A stretch of 6,869 nucleotides of DNA from Phycisphaeraceae bacterium (GCA_020851395.1 JADZCW010000313.1:1-6869), one strand, 5' to 3'. Counted from the stretch's first letter, positions 1 to 6,674 are shown. The notes: generated by a model from the sequence alone, not told the origin. Numbers and translations: made by a program.

Positions 1-525
1 CTGGGCATTCTCGGCCTGGGCCGGATCGGCAAGGAAGTGGCCAAGCGGGCGTTGGCGTTTGACATGAAGGTGATCGCCTTCGACGTCTACTGGGACGCGA
101 AGTTCTCCGAGCAGTACGAGGTCTCGCACGGTCAGTCGGCCGAGCAGGTCGCCGCGGCGGCGGACGTGCTGAGCCTGCACATGAACCTCAGCGACGAGAA
201 CCGCGGCATGGTCAACAGGGCCTTCATCGAGAAGATGAAGAAAGGCGCCTGGATCATCAACTGCGCTCGCGGCGGCCTGGTCCACGAGGCCGACGTGGCC
301 GAGGCGTGCAAGTCAGGCCGACTGGGGGGATATGCGGCGGACGTGCTGGAAGAGGAGCCCATCAAGACACCCCACGTCTTCCAGACGGTCGACAACATCC
401 TCGTCACCCCCCACATCGCCAGCCGGACGTATGAGAGCGTTGAGCGGCAGGCCGTGCGAGCGACGCAGAACATCCTCAACTTCCTGCGAGGCGACAAGGA
501 CTACATCCAGGCCAATGAGTGGTAG
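1..525 (+). CDS. D-isomer-specific 2-hydroxyacid dehydrogenase, C-terminal part (5' end outside window)
   Basis: The reading frame is open from base 1 to a TAG stop at 523-525 and encodes the last 174 residues of an NAD-dependent 2-hydroxyacid dehydrogenase of the SerA/glycerate dehydrogenase type. Visible in the fragment are the Rossmann loop GLGRIG (residues 5-10) and an acidic residue ending the second strand (D28), which usually selects NAD over NADP. The catalytic triad of the family is present: Arg90 in NCARGG, Glu119 in DVLEEEP and His138 in TPHIAS. The protein ends soon after the last helix, so there is no C-terminal ACT regulatory domain as in some SerA enzymes. Family members without ACT are about 310-330 residues, so roughly 140-150 N-terminal residues lie upstream. 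The substrate (3-phosphoglycerate, glyoxylate/hydroxypyruvate or another 2-keto acid) cannot be decided from this part. The GTG at 37 is internal, not the start. The next gene follows after 56 bases and is probably co-transcribed. Confidence 0.93.
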   Translation: MGILGLGRIGKEVAKRALAFDMKVIAFDVYWDAKFSEQYEVSHGQSAEQVAAAADVLSLHMNLSDENRGMVNRAFIEKMKKGAWIINCARGGLVHEADVAEACKSGRLGGYAADVLEEEPIKTPHVFQTVDNILVTPHIASRTYESVERQAVRATQNILNFLRGDKDYIQANEW

Positions 526-581
526 AGCGTGTGCGGTCGCAGGGTGCCGTCCACGGAAGGACGATCCGCGGGAGCCAATGA

Positions 582-1661
582 ATGTCGATGGGACTGGTTG
601 AAAGTGTCCGACCGGGACTGCTGCAATGGCTCGAGACCGTGCGGAACAAGGAGCACGGCTGGGGCCGGTGGCGATACCATGCCAAGACCTTCCAGCCCTG
701 GTCGCTCAAGGCCTCGGGGATGGCGATCGGCATGCTCAGCAATTTCGACGCGCTCGGCAGCATCTCCAAGCAGCAGCGTGAGGAGGCCATCGAGTACCTG
801 CTGAGCTGCCAGGATCCCAGGGACGGCTGGTTCAAGGACCCCTTGGAGACCGAGGAGTATTACACCGGCCACCACACCTGGCCGCAGGTCTGGGGCCAGC
901 GGCATGCCTCGGCGGTCGAGGCGCTAACCATCCTCGGTGGACAACCGCGTTACCCCCTTCCGACGGCACAATTCGCTGACTTGTCGCAGGTCGATGGAGG
1001 GCAGTGGACGCTCGAGCAACTCGACTGGCGCAATCCCTGGATGCGCGGCGAGGATTGGGCCCGGGCGATCCGTGCGTTCCTTCGTTCCAAGCCTGCCGAC
1101 GAGCAGCACGACCGCCACCCGGCCCTGGCGGCGGTGTTCGAGGCCCTCGAGCGCGGCATCCTCGATCCGGCCACCGGGCTGCCCTCGCGGCGCATGCCCG
1201 AGTTTGACGCGGACACGGCCATCGCGGGACTGTTTAAGGTGATGATGGCCTACGTCGCCACGGGCCGACCGGTACCCCACGCCACGAAGGCGATCGACTT
1301 CATCCTCGCCCACCAGAAGCCGACCGGTGAGTTCACCACGCGCAGGAACATGTGCCTGAACTGGGACCCGATGTGGGTGCTCTGGAACCTGGACAAACAG
1401 CTCCAGGCCGGGCACCGCCACGCGGACATCCTCGCCGCGGGGCGGAGTCTGGCGGCGGCGCTGATGGCCCACTACCGCAAGCCCGACGGCGCCTTCGCCA
1501 TGCACCGCGAGGACTGCCTGACGACGCACCACTCGATCCGCCTGTGCGATCAGCCGCACCCGATCGGCGACATGCTCGGCACGATGATGTGCCTGCACTG
1601 CCTGAGCTACGTCGACGCCTGGACCGGGGCGGCCGGGAAGGCCCTCAAGACCCCGGCCTGA
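582..1661 (+). CDS. alpha/alpha-toroid (terpenoid cyclase/prenyltransferase-like) protein of unknown function
   Basis: This 359-residue, apparently soluble protein has no signal peptide and no membrane segment. I do not recognise a specific family. Its look is that of an alpha/alpha barrel of the terpenoid cyclase/prenyltransferase type: helical stretches separated by turns rich in Gly, Pro and aromatics, with recurring motifs such as SCQDPRDGWF (75-84), AHQKPTGEF (243-251) and HYRKPDGAF (297-305). DADTA at 209-213 recalls the DXDDTA acid motif of squalene-hopene cyclases but lacks one Asp, so cyclase activity is not supported. Candidate active-site clusters are TGHHTWPQVW (95-104) and THHSIRLCDQPHP (315-327). 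The ATG at 582 is chosen because GGGAG (570-574) lies 7 bases upstream; ATG 578 is too close to it and ATG 588 too far. It follows the 2-hydroxyacid dehydrogenase by 56 bases, suggesting shared transcription and perhaps a linked sugar or hydroxyacid role. That link is inference. Confidence 0.85.
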   Translation: MSMGLVESVRPGLLQWLETVRNKEHGWGRWRYHAKTFQPWSLKASGMAIGMLSNFDALGSISKQQREEAIEYLLSCQDPRDGWFKDPLETEEYYTGHHTWPQVWGQRHASAVEALTILGGQPRYPLPTAQFADLSQVDGGQWTLEQLDWRNPWMRGEDWARAIRAFLRSKPADEQHDRHPALAAVFEALERGILDPATGLPSRRMPEFDADTAIAGLFKVMMAYVATGRPVPHATKAIDFILAHQKPTGEFTTRRNMCLNWDPMWVLWNLDKQLQAGHRHADILAAGRSLAAALMAHYRKPDGAFAMHREDCLTTHHSIRLCDQPHPIGDMLGTMMCLHCLSYVDAWTGAAGKALKTPA

Positions 1662-1672
1662 TCGTCCGGGGT
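1650..1672 (+). terminator. inverted repeat spanning the toroid gene stop; weak terminator candidate
   Basis: ACCCCGG (1650-1656) and CCGGGGT (1666-1672) form a perfect 7-bp stem around a 9-base loop that contains the TGA stop (1659-1661). Only three consecutive T bases (1677-1679) follow a few bases downstream, so a classical intrinsic terminator is doubtful. It may instead slow transcription or protect the mRNA 3' end before gnd. Confidence 0.3.
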
Positions 1673-1676
1673 GAGC

Positions 1677-1707
1677 TTTCCACCGCCAACCTACGATTCA
1701 GTATCAT
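1677..1707 (+). promoter_or_regulatory. possible promoter for gnd
   Basis: TATCAT at 1702-1707 matches the sigma-70 type -10 consensus at five of six positions in an otherwise GC-rich stretch. TTTCCA at 1677-1682 is a poor -35 match (four of six) at a long 19-base spacing. The site lies 66 bases upstream of the gnd start, after the preceding gene has ended. A separate promoter is plausible, but this exact placement is weakly supported. Confidence 0.25.
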
Positions 1708-1761
1708 CTACGCCTGTTTCGCGCATCGGCGGCAAGGTTGCTGACGAGCGTGCTTACTCAC

Positions 1762-1765
1762 GGAG
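1762..1765 (+). promoter_or_regulatory. ribosome binding site fixing the gnd start
   Basis: GGAG lies 8 bases before the ATG at 1774. An in-frame TTG at 1738 would add 12 residues (beginning LTSVLTHG) that precede the normal N-terminus of the family and has no such site, so the ATG is preferred. Confidence 0.7.
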
Positions 1766-1773
1766 CGGTTTTC

Positions 1774-3288
1774 ATGTCGAACAAGCAAGCGGACGTCGGC
1801 CTGATCGGCCTGGCGGTGATGGGTCAGAACCTCGTGCTGAACATGGCCGACCACGGCTTTGTCGTGGCCGTCTACAACCGCACGACCGAAAAGATGACCG
1901 AGTTCGTCGAGAAGGCCCATCGCGAGGAGCCCGCGGCTGACCGGCTCGTCGGCTGCGCGACGCTCGAGCAGTTCGTGGCGTCGATCAAGCGGCCGCGGCG
2001 GATCATCCTGCTGGTCAAGGCCGGCAAGGCGGTGGATGACACCATCGCCCCCCTGCTGCCGCTCCTGGAAAAGGGCGACGTCATCGTCGATGGCGGCAAC
2101 AGCCAGTGGACCGACACCATCCGCCGGGAGAAGGAGCTCACAGCCAAAGGGTTCAACTTCATTGGCTCGGGCGTCTCGGGCGGCGAGGAGGGCGCACGCT
2201 TCGGCCCGTCCCTCATGCCCGGCGGGCCGGCCGAGGCGTGGAGCACGCTTAAACCCATCTGGGAAGCGATCGCCGCCAAGGTCGACGCCAAGACCGGCCG
2301 GCCCATGGAGGACGCCGCTCCGGGCAAGCCCGTCGCCGGCGGCGTGCCCTGCGCGACGCACATCGGGCCCGACGGCGCGGGCCACTACGTCAAGATGGTC
2401 CACAACGGCATCGAGTACGGGGACATGCAGCTGATCTGCGAGGCCTACCTCGTGATGCGCGAGCTCTTGGGCATGACCGCCCCGGAGATGGCTGAGGTGT
2501 TTGCCGACTGGAACCAGGGTGAGCTTGATTCCTACCTCATCCAGATCACGGCTGACATCCTCGGGCAGAAGGACCCCGTCAAACCCCGCAAATATCTGGT
2601 GGACTCCGTGCTCGACACGGCCGGTCAGAAGGGAACCGGCAAGTGGACTTCCGTCAGCGCCCTGGACATGGGCGTGCCGGCCCCGACGATCGCCGAGGCC
2701 GTCTTCGCCCGCTGCATCAGCGCCATCAAGGAGGAGCGCGTCGCCGCGAGCAAGAAGCTCAAGGGGCCCAAGGCCACGACGATCCGCGGCAAGAAGGCGA
2801 TGATCGAGGCCATCCGCGACGCCCTGTACTGCTCGAAGATCTGCTCCTACGCCCAGGGCTTCGCCCTGATGGCCGAGGCGCAGAAGGAGTATCACTGGAC
2901 GCTGAAGTTCGGCGAGATCGCCATGATCTGGCGCGGCGGGTGTATCATCCGCGCCCGCTTCCTCCAGAAGATCAAGGAAGCGTTCGACCGCGACCCGAAG
3001 CTGGCGAACCTGATGCTCGACGGCTACTTCAAGCGGACGCTGGCGACCGGTCAAGCCAACTGGCGGCGCGTGATCGCCCTGGCAGCCCAGGCCGGCGTGC
3101 CCTGCCCAGGCTTTATGAGCGCCCTGTCCTACTTCGACAGCTACCGCACAGCCAACCTGCCGGCGAATCTCCTCCAGGCCCAGCGAGACTACTTCGGCGC
3201 TCATACCTTCGAGCGCGTCGATCAGCCGCGCGGAAAGTTCTTCCACGTCGACTGGCCGGACCCCAAGCGGCCTCAGATTGGCATGTAA
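1774..3288 (+). CDS. gnd: 6-phosphogluconate dehydrogenase, decarboxylating
   Basis: This enzyme oxidises and decarboxylates 6-phosphogluconate to ribulose 5-phosphate with reduction of NADP, in the cytoplasmic oxidative pentose phosphate pathway. At 504 residues it is the long, dimeric type (about 470 in E. coli). The N-terminal Rossmann domain carries GLAVMG (12-17) and N35-R36-T37, the triad that binds the NADP 2'-phosphate. The substrate loop GSGVSGGEEG is at 131-140. The active-site helix has Lys207, His210, Asn211, Glu214 and Tyr215, matching E. coli K183, H186, N187, E190 and Y191. The helical C-terminal domain contains WRGGCIIR (386-393), and the tail that reaches into the partner subunit has Arg471 and His477. 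Two oddities stand out: about 21 extra residues between the Rossmann domain and the active-site helix (roughly 171-189), and a tail some eight residues longer than usual (ending PKRPQIGM). It is probably transcribed alone and converges on the acetyltransferase gene. Confidence 0.97.
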   Translation: MSNKQADVGLIGLAVMGQNLVLNMADHGFVVAVYNRTTEKMTEFVEKAHREEPAADRLVGCATLEQFVASIKRPRRIILLVKAGKAVDDTIAPLLPLLEKGDVIVDGGNSQWTDTIRREKELTAKGFNFIGSGVSGGEEGARFGPSLMPGGPAEAWSTLKPIWEAIAAKVDAKTGRPMEDAAPGKPVAGGVPCATHIGPDGAGHYVKMVHNGIEYGDMQLICEAYLVMRELLGMTAPEMAEVFADWNQGELDSYLIQITADILGQKDPVKPRKYLVDSVLDTAGQKGTGKWTSVSALDMGVPAPTIAEAVFARCISAIKEERVAASKKLKGPKATTIRGKKAMIEAIRDALYCSKICSYAQGFALMAEAQKEYHWTLKFGEIAMIWRGGCIIRARFLQKIKEAFDRDPKLANLMLDGYFKRTLATGQANWRRVIALAAQAGVPCPGFMSALSYFDSYRTANLPANLLQAQRDYFGAHTFERVDQPRGKFFHVDWPDPKRPQIGM

Positions 3289-3298
3289 TTTCACTGCT

Positions 3299-3311
3299 GA
3301 AATGGGATTTC
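3299..3311. repeat. short inverted repeat between convergent genes
   Basis: GAAAT and ATTTC form a perfect 5-bp inverted repeat around GGG, 10 bases after the gnd stop. It is AT-rich with no T-tract, so it is weak as a terminator. I see no other good terminator in the 58 bases between the two converging stop codons. Confidence 0.2.
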
Positions 3312-3346
3312 GCGCAAAATGCACCTGAGTCGACCCCATGAGTAAT

Positions 3347-3901
3347 TCAGGCCGGCCTCAGGTCTTTGACAAGACTCACACGTTCAACATCATCCCATAT
3401 GGGCCCCACGCGCACGCATCGGTATCCCAGCCGATGGTTCAGTGCGATGACATGCTTATTAGCACTCTCCGTGTGTGTGTAAATCAGGCCAACGCCACGC
3501 CGAAGGCACTCGTACTCCAACTCACATTTGAGGGCGCTGCCCAGTCCGCGACGACGGTATGCCGGATCCACCCAAAGCTGGTAAACCTCGCAAAATCGGC
3601 CATCGTGTGGAAAGATATCCCGCGACAGGAAGCCGAAACCTGTCGGGTAGGGGAACGTGTCCCGGTCAATGTTCCGAAAAAAGCCGCAGACAACCCCGAC
3701 ACGGCAATGCGAGTCTGCATCCTCAAGGATGAAGGTGGCCGCATGATCGTCAGACAACAGGGAGCGTATCCGCTGGCGGTGTGACTCCCATTCTTTCTCC
3801 GTCCAGTCGGCCTTGAAATCGACCGAGATGCCTTCATCTTCGACATCCACCTGGTACAGGAAGTCAAAATCCGCCAGTGTGCCGCATCGAAGATGAAGCA
3901 T
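3347..3901 (-). CDS. GNAT-family N-acetyltransferase
   Basis: This 184-residue cytoplasmic protein has the length and pattern of a single-domain GNAT enzyme, which transfers an acetyl group from acetyl-CoA to an amine. The substrate cannot be read from the sequence. The core is clear: strand 4 and motif A, VYQLWVDPAYRRRGLGSAL (106-124), contain the pyrophosphate-binding R-R-R-G-L-G loop (116-121), followed by the helix and then ALNHRLGYR (153-161), the usual 'N..LGF/Y' motif B segment. The ATG at 3901 is preferred because AGGA (3910-3913 on this strand) sits 8 bases upstream. An ATG at 3910 overlaps that site, and a GTG at 3952 has no ribosome binding site and would add 17 atypical residues. 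The gene converges with gnd and lies in a clearly lower-GC stretch than its neighbours, suggesting separate acquisition. The opposite strand also has a long open frame here, but without family motifs. Confidence 0.87.
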   Translation of the reverse strand: MLHLRCGTLADFDFLYQVDVEDEGISVDFKADWTEKEWESHRQRIRSLLSDDHAATFILEDADSHCRVGVVCGFFRNIDRDTFPYPTGFGFLSRDIFPHDGRFCEVYQLWVDPAYRRRGLGSALKCELEYECLRRGVGLIYTHTESANKHVIALNHRLGYRCVRVGPIWDDVERVSLVKDLRPA

Positions 3902-3909
3902 GGCAATCA

Positions 3910-3913
3910 TCCT
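3910..3913 (-). promoter_or_regulatory. ribosome binding site deciding the acetyltransferase start
   Basis: Read on the minus strand, AGGA is followed by 8 bases and then ATG (3899-3901). This favours a 184-residue protein over the 201-residue version from GTG 3952. Confidence 0.6.
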
Positions 3914-3964
3914 ATCCCAACACGAGACAATCCGGCTGCGAATGTCAGACACGCTGGGTCATCT

Positions 3965-3970
3965 AATATA
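3965..3970 (-). promoter_or_regulatory. possible -10 element for the acetyltransferase
   Basis: On the minus strand the bases read TATATT, five of six matches to the -10 consensus, 63 bases upstream of the chosen ATG. I find no convincing -35 box at the proper distance. The 200 bases between this gene and the amidohydrolase stop hold no other gene I can support. Confidence 0.22.
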
Positions 3971-4101
3971 CGCGAAGAATCGGCCGGCATGCCCATGCCC
4001 GGATCAACGATCGGATTCTGAAATAGCGTCTTCAAGTTCACGTCCAAGTCGGGCTCTGCGACGCACAGTGACTGGCTCTGACAGACACAAAGGCGACATC
4101 C

Positions 4102-5748
4102 TCACCACGTCCGGTGCGTGAACGATCCCGCGAGGATCGTCCCGTCGATCGTCAGGGCCTTGATCGCCTCCGGCCCGGCGGTGGCGGCGGCCAGGGGATC
4201 GCGGTTCCAGATCGTCAGGTCGGCCTCCGTGCCCGGCTCGAGCGTGCCGAACTGTTTGGCCTCACCGGTGACCAGGGCCGGGCCGCGCGTGTGCATCCAG
4301 AGCCACTGCTCGGGTATGAGGCGTTCGCTCGCGTACCAGCCGCCGTGGGGCTCGCCCTCGTGGTCGACGCGCCAGACGGCGGAGAGCAAGGAGTCACGCG
4401 GGTCACAGGGGACCACGGGGGCGTCGGAGCCGAGGATGACCGTGGCTCCAGCGTCGAGCAAGCTCTGCGCGGCGTAGGACCAGCGGGCCCGCGGACCGAG
4501 CACGCGGTCAGCGGTCTTCCAGTCGGGGAGCAGGTGGCAGGTCTGCATCGAGGCCACGGCGCTCAGCCGGGCGAAGCGGCCGAGGTCCTCGGGGCTGAGG
4601 TGCTGGGCATGCTCGACGCGGTTGACCAGGTCCGGCGAGCCGACGGCCTCGATGGCGTCGAGCAGTTCACGCACGGCCCGGTCGCCAATGGCGTGGCAGG
4701 CCAGGGGAAACCCGGCGGCGTTGGACTGGGCGACCTGGCGGCGAAGCTCCTGCGGCGGGATGACGGTCAAGCCGGCGTTCTCGCCCTCGCCCTGGTAGGG
4801 CTGGAGCATCCAGGCGGTGTGGCTGTTGAGCGAGCCGTCGAAGAAGGTCTTCACGCCGGCGACATGGTGAAAGATGTCGCGGGCGTGGCGGTGGCGGTGG
4901 TCCAGGGCGGCGTCGAGGTGTTCAAAGAGCGGGTAGCCACGGACGCGGAGCATGGGGCCATGCGAGGCGTGCAACTCGGCGGCGATGTCGAGCAGTTCGG
5001 TGATCGGCAGGTGATTGCCCGAGCCGACGACGTGGGCGTTGGTGTAGCCGTTCTTGGCGTAGATGGCCATGCCCAGGCGGACGTGTCTCGCTCGTAGCTC
5101 ACGTGTGGGCGGGGGCAGCCGGAGCAGGCCCATGGCGTTTTCGTAGAGCAGGCCGTTGGGCTTCCCCTTGGCGTCGCGGCCGAGACGGCCGCCGGTCGGC
5201 GCCTCCGGGGGAGCGGCAGGATCGACTCCGCTGGCGCGCAGGGCGGCGGAGTTCACCCAACAGGAGTGGCCGTCGAACTGCACGAGCACGCTGGGGATAT
5301 CTCCCGTGGCGGCGTCGAGGTCCGCGATCGCCAGATCCTGAACTTCCGAGGGGGGCCAGACGTTGATGTTGAAGCTCAGGCCCAGGAGCCATTCCTTGGC
5401 CAGGGCGGGGTCCTTGGCGCGTTCGGCGGCGGCATGGCGGATGATGTCCAGGCACTGGGCCTTGGAGGTCGTGGCGCTCAGGTCCGGGCAGAGGCTGGCC
5501 ATGCCCACGCCGTCGAGGTGACAGTGGCTGTCGACCAAGCCGGGGGTGACGGCTCGGCCGGCCAGGTCGACGAGGGGTTCGTCGCCGCGGGCCCGGCTGC
5601 GCACGGCCTTTTCCGAACCCAGGGCGACGATCAGGCCCTGGTGGATCAGCACAGCCGATCCGCGCCGGCGGACGACGGCCCCGGCGGCGGACGAGCTGAC
5701 GCCGGCGTCAAGCAGTTCCCCGTTGATCAGCAGAAAATCCTGGCTCAT
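4102..5748 (-). CDS. YtcJ-like metal-dependent amidohydrolase (amidohydrolase family 3)
   Basis: This 548-residue protein belongs to the amidohydrolase superfamily, in the YtcJ/N-substituted-formamide deformylase-like branch, which hydrolyses amide or related C-N bonds. The natural substrate is unknown. The N-terminal beta-sandwich half (about 1-70) leads into the TIM-barrel metal site SHCHLDG (H75, H77). Other expected ligands follow: GVKTFFDGSL with Lys300 (probably the carboxylated bridging lysine), CHAIGD (His352), RVEHAQ (His380) and GSDAPV (catalytic Asp442). The C-terminus closes the sandwich with GTLEPGTEADLTIWNRDP (501-518), a standard feature of the family. No signal peptide is seen, so it should be cytoplasmic. 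The ATG at 5748 is chosen because MSQDFLLINGELL is the normal N-terminus. An in-frame GTG at 5826 would add 26 Pro/Arg-rich residues. The ribosome site is weak (AGGGGG, 12 bases upstream). The gene is divergent from the secreted-protein gene. Confidence 0.94.
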   Translation of the reverse strand: MSQDFLLINGELLDAGVSSSAAGAVVRRRGSAVLIHQGLIVALGSEKAVRSRARGDEPLVDLAGRAVTPGLVDSHCHLDGVGMASLCPDLSATTSKAQCLDIIRHAAAERAKDPALAKEWLLGLSFNINVWPPSEVQDLAIADLDAATGDIPSVLVQFDGHSCWVNSAALRASGVDPAAPPEAPTGGRLGRDAKGKPNGLLYENAMGLLRLPPPTRELRARHVRLGMAIYAKNGYTNAHVVGSGNHLPITELLDIAAELHASHGPMLRVRGYPLFEHLDAALDHRHRHARDIFHHVAGVKTFFDGSLNSHTAWMLQPYQGEGENAGLTVIPPQELRRQVAQSNAAGFPLACHAIGDRAVRELLDAIEAVGSPDLVNRVEHAQHLSPEDLGRFARLSAVASMQTCHLLPDWKTADRVLGPRARWSYAAQSLLDAGATVILGSDAPVVPCDPRDSLLSAVWRVDHEGEPHGGWYASERLIPEQWLWMHTRGPALVTGEAKQFGTLEPGTEADLTIWNRDPLAAATAGPEAIKALTIDGTILAGSFTHRTW

Positions 5749-5847
5749 GGCGGGAGGGTACCCCCTGCGTGGAGACGCCGCCAGGAGGGCATGACCCGCC
5801 CCAGGGCCCGGCGGGCGGTCCCTCACTCATGAAGTCGGTCAACAGGT

Positions 5848-5853
5848 TACAAT
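5848..5853 (+). promoter_or_regulatory. possible -10 element for the secreted-protein gene
   Basis: TACAAT matches the -10 consensus at five of six positions, in the only AT-richer part of the 150-base divergent gap and 45 bases upstream of the ATG at 5899. No good -35 box is visible 16-18 bases upstream. I could not identify a promoter for the divergent amidohydrolase in the same gap. Confidence 0.28.
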
Positions 5854-5898
5854 TTCAACCCTCATTCACCATCCCCTCAACCCCAGGAGGAAAGGACG

Positions 5899-6606
5899 AT
5901 GCAGACCCCCTTTTTGAGCATGATCCATCGCGTCACGATCCTGACGCTGGCGGCCGGCCTCTCGGCGAGCATGCCTGTCCGGGCGGAAGAAGCCGCGCCC
6001 GCTGCCCCGGCCGCTTCCGAGCCGACGAAGCCGATCAGCGACGCCCTGCCTCCCGACCCGGAGGCGGACCCGTTCCTCAATGAGGAGCACTTCGTCATGC
6101 AGTGGGCGGTGCTCGGGCCGTTCAAGTTCGCGGCTGAAGACTTCGGCGGCGGCGACCAGCAGGAGGCCGCGACCCATGAGTTCATCCCCAACGAGGCGGA
6201 CCTGACGTTCGACACCCCGGCCCCCGAGGGCACGAGCTGGATCGTCAAGAAGTTCGTCGGCGAAGCCCAGCCCGGGCAGGTCAACCTCGAGGCGATGTAC
6301 GACGGCATCGACCACGCGGCCGTGTATGCCGTGGCGTACATCCACTGCGACAAGGCCATGGAGAACCTGACGCTCTGGACCGGCAGCGACGACTACATCA
6401 CCGTCTGGATCAACGGCAAGAAGGTGATGAGCTATGACGCCAAGCGCCGCGGCTCGGACTGGGACCAGGACCAGACCCAGGGCGTCACCCTCCAGCAGGG
6501 CGAGAATCGGATCGTGGCCAAGGTCGTGGACGTCGTTGGCGGGTATGACTTCTACTTCCGCTTCTCCAACGCCGACGACCTGCCGGTGATGATCAAGCCC
6601 AGGTAA
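5899..6606 (+). CDS. secreted beta-rich domain protein (PA14/galactose-binding-like), function unknown
   Basis: This 235-residue protein is exported. It has a short charged start, a hydrophobic segment (about 12-24) and a likely signal peptidase I site after Val-Arg-Ala29. No lipobox cysteine is present, so it is not a lipoprotein. An Ala/Pro-rich linker (about 30-55) follows. The mature domain (about 64-233) begins FVMQWAVLGPF (65-75) and has a core LTLWTGSDDYITVWINGKK (157-175) with alternating hydrophobics. It ends in GENRIVAKVVD and a GGYDFYFRF strand (201-222). This resembles beta-sandwich modules (PA14- or carbohydrate-binding-like) common in secreted proteins of Planctomycetes; the resemblance is from memory. 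Asp164-Asp165 and the acidic DWDQDQ loop (187-192) could bind calcium or sugar, which is inference. A strong AGGAGG (5885-5890), 8 bases before the ATG, fixes the start. No catalytic domain is present, so it may be a binding or structural protein of the envelope. Confidence 0.85.
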   Translation: MQTPFLSMIHRVTILTLAAGLSASMPVRAEEAAPAAPAASEPTKPISDALPPDPEADPFLNEEHFVMQWAVLGPFKFAAEDFGGGDQQEAATHEFIPNEADLTFDTPAPEGTSWIVKKFVGEAQPGQVNLEAMYDGIDHAAVYAVAYIHCDKAMENLTLWTGSDDYITVWINGKKVMSYDAKRRGSDWDQDQTQGVTLQQGENRIVAKVVDVVGGYDFYFRFSNADDLPVMIKPR

Positions 6607-6617
6607 CCCCCCGGCCC

Positions 6618-6634
6618 CCGGAAGTTTATTCCGG
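6618..6634 (+). repeat. inverted repeat after the secreted-protein stop
   Basis: CCGGAA (6618-6623) and TTCCGG (6629-6634) form a perfect 6-bp stem with loop GTTTA, 12 bases past the TAA. No T-tract follows, so it is more likely an mRNA 3' hairpin or a protein-binding site than an intrinsic terminator. Confidence 0.45.
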
Positions 6635-6642
6635 TGCATCGT

Positions 6643-6668
6643 TCGCTCGGGGAGCGATCTCGGATCGC
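6643..6668 (+). repeat. two overlapping, mutually exclusive inverted repeats
   Basis: TCGCTC (6643-6648) pairs with GAGCGA (6652-6657) around GGG. GCGATC (6654-6659) pairs with GATCGC (6663-6668) around TCG. The two stems share bases 6654-6657, so only one can form at a time. A second GATCGC copy at 6671-6676 offers yet another partner for 6654-6659. Confidence 0.45.
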
Positions 6669-6674
6669 ACGATC

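Noticed and set aside
1708..3339. A 543-codon open frame on the minus strand covering the whole of gnd
   Set aside because: Its translation is a low-complexity run of Leu, Gly, Val, His and Asp with no family motif, as expected opposite a high-GC gene. gnd on the plus strand has every catalytic motif.
3349..3358. The 10-base palindrome AGGCCGGCCT at the end of the acetyltransferase gene
   Set aside because: It lies within the last codons and stop, encodes normal residues, and palindromes of this length in GC-rich DNA need no special explanation.
3471..3480. A (GT)5 dinucleotide run inside the acetyltransferase, considered as a phase-variable tract
   Set aside because: Five units are too few for likely slippage, and the bases encode an ordinary Tyr-Thr-His-Thr segment in frame.
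3338..3784. A 148-codon plus-strand open frame opposite the acetyltransferase
   Set aside because: It has no recognisable domain, while the minus strand encodes the full GNAT motif A and B segments with a good ribosome site.
3907..4101. A 64-codon open frame continuing in frame after the amidohydrolase TGA, with several Cys near its start, considered as a readthrough extension or selenocysteine
   Set aside because: The amidohydrolase already ends at the normal place for its family. No recoding signal was seen, and 64 stop-free codons are not surprising here.
4114..5097. A long plus-strand open frame opposite the amidohydrolase (327 codons)
   Set aside because: The translation is Gly/Val/Arg-rich and without motifs, a shadow of the well-supported amidohydrolase on the other strand.
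5791..5832. A 13-codon plus-strand frame right after AGGAGG, considered as a leader peptide
   Set aside because: The AGGAGG is only 2 bases from the ATG, too close for normal initiation. The peptide is Arg-rich with no link to an attenuator structure.
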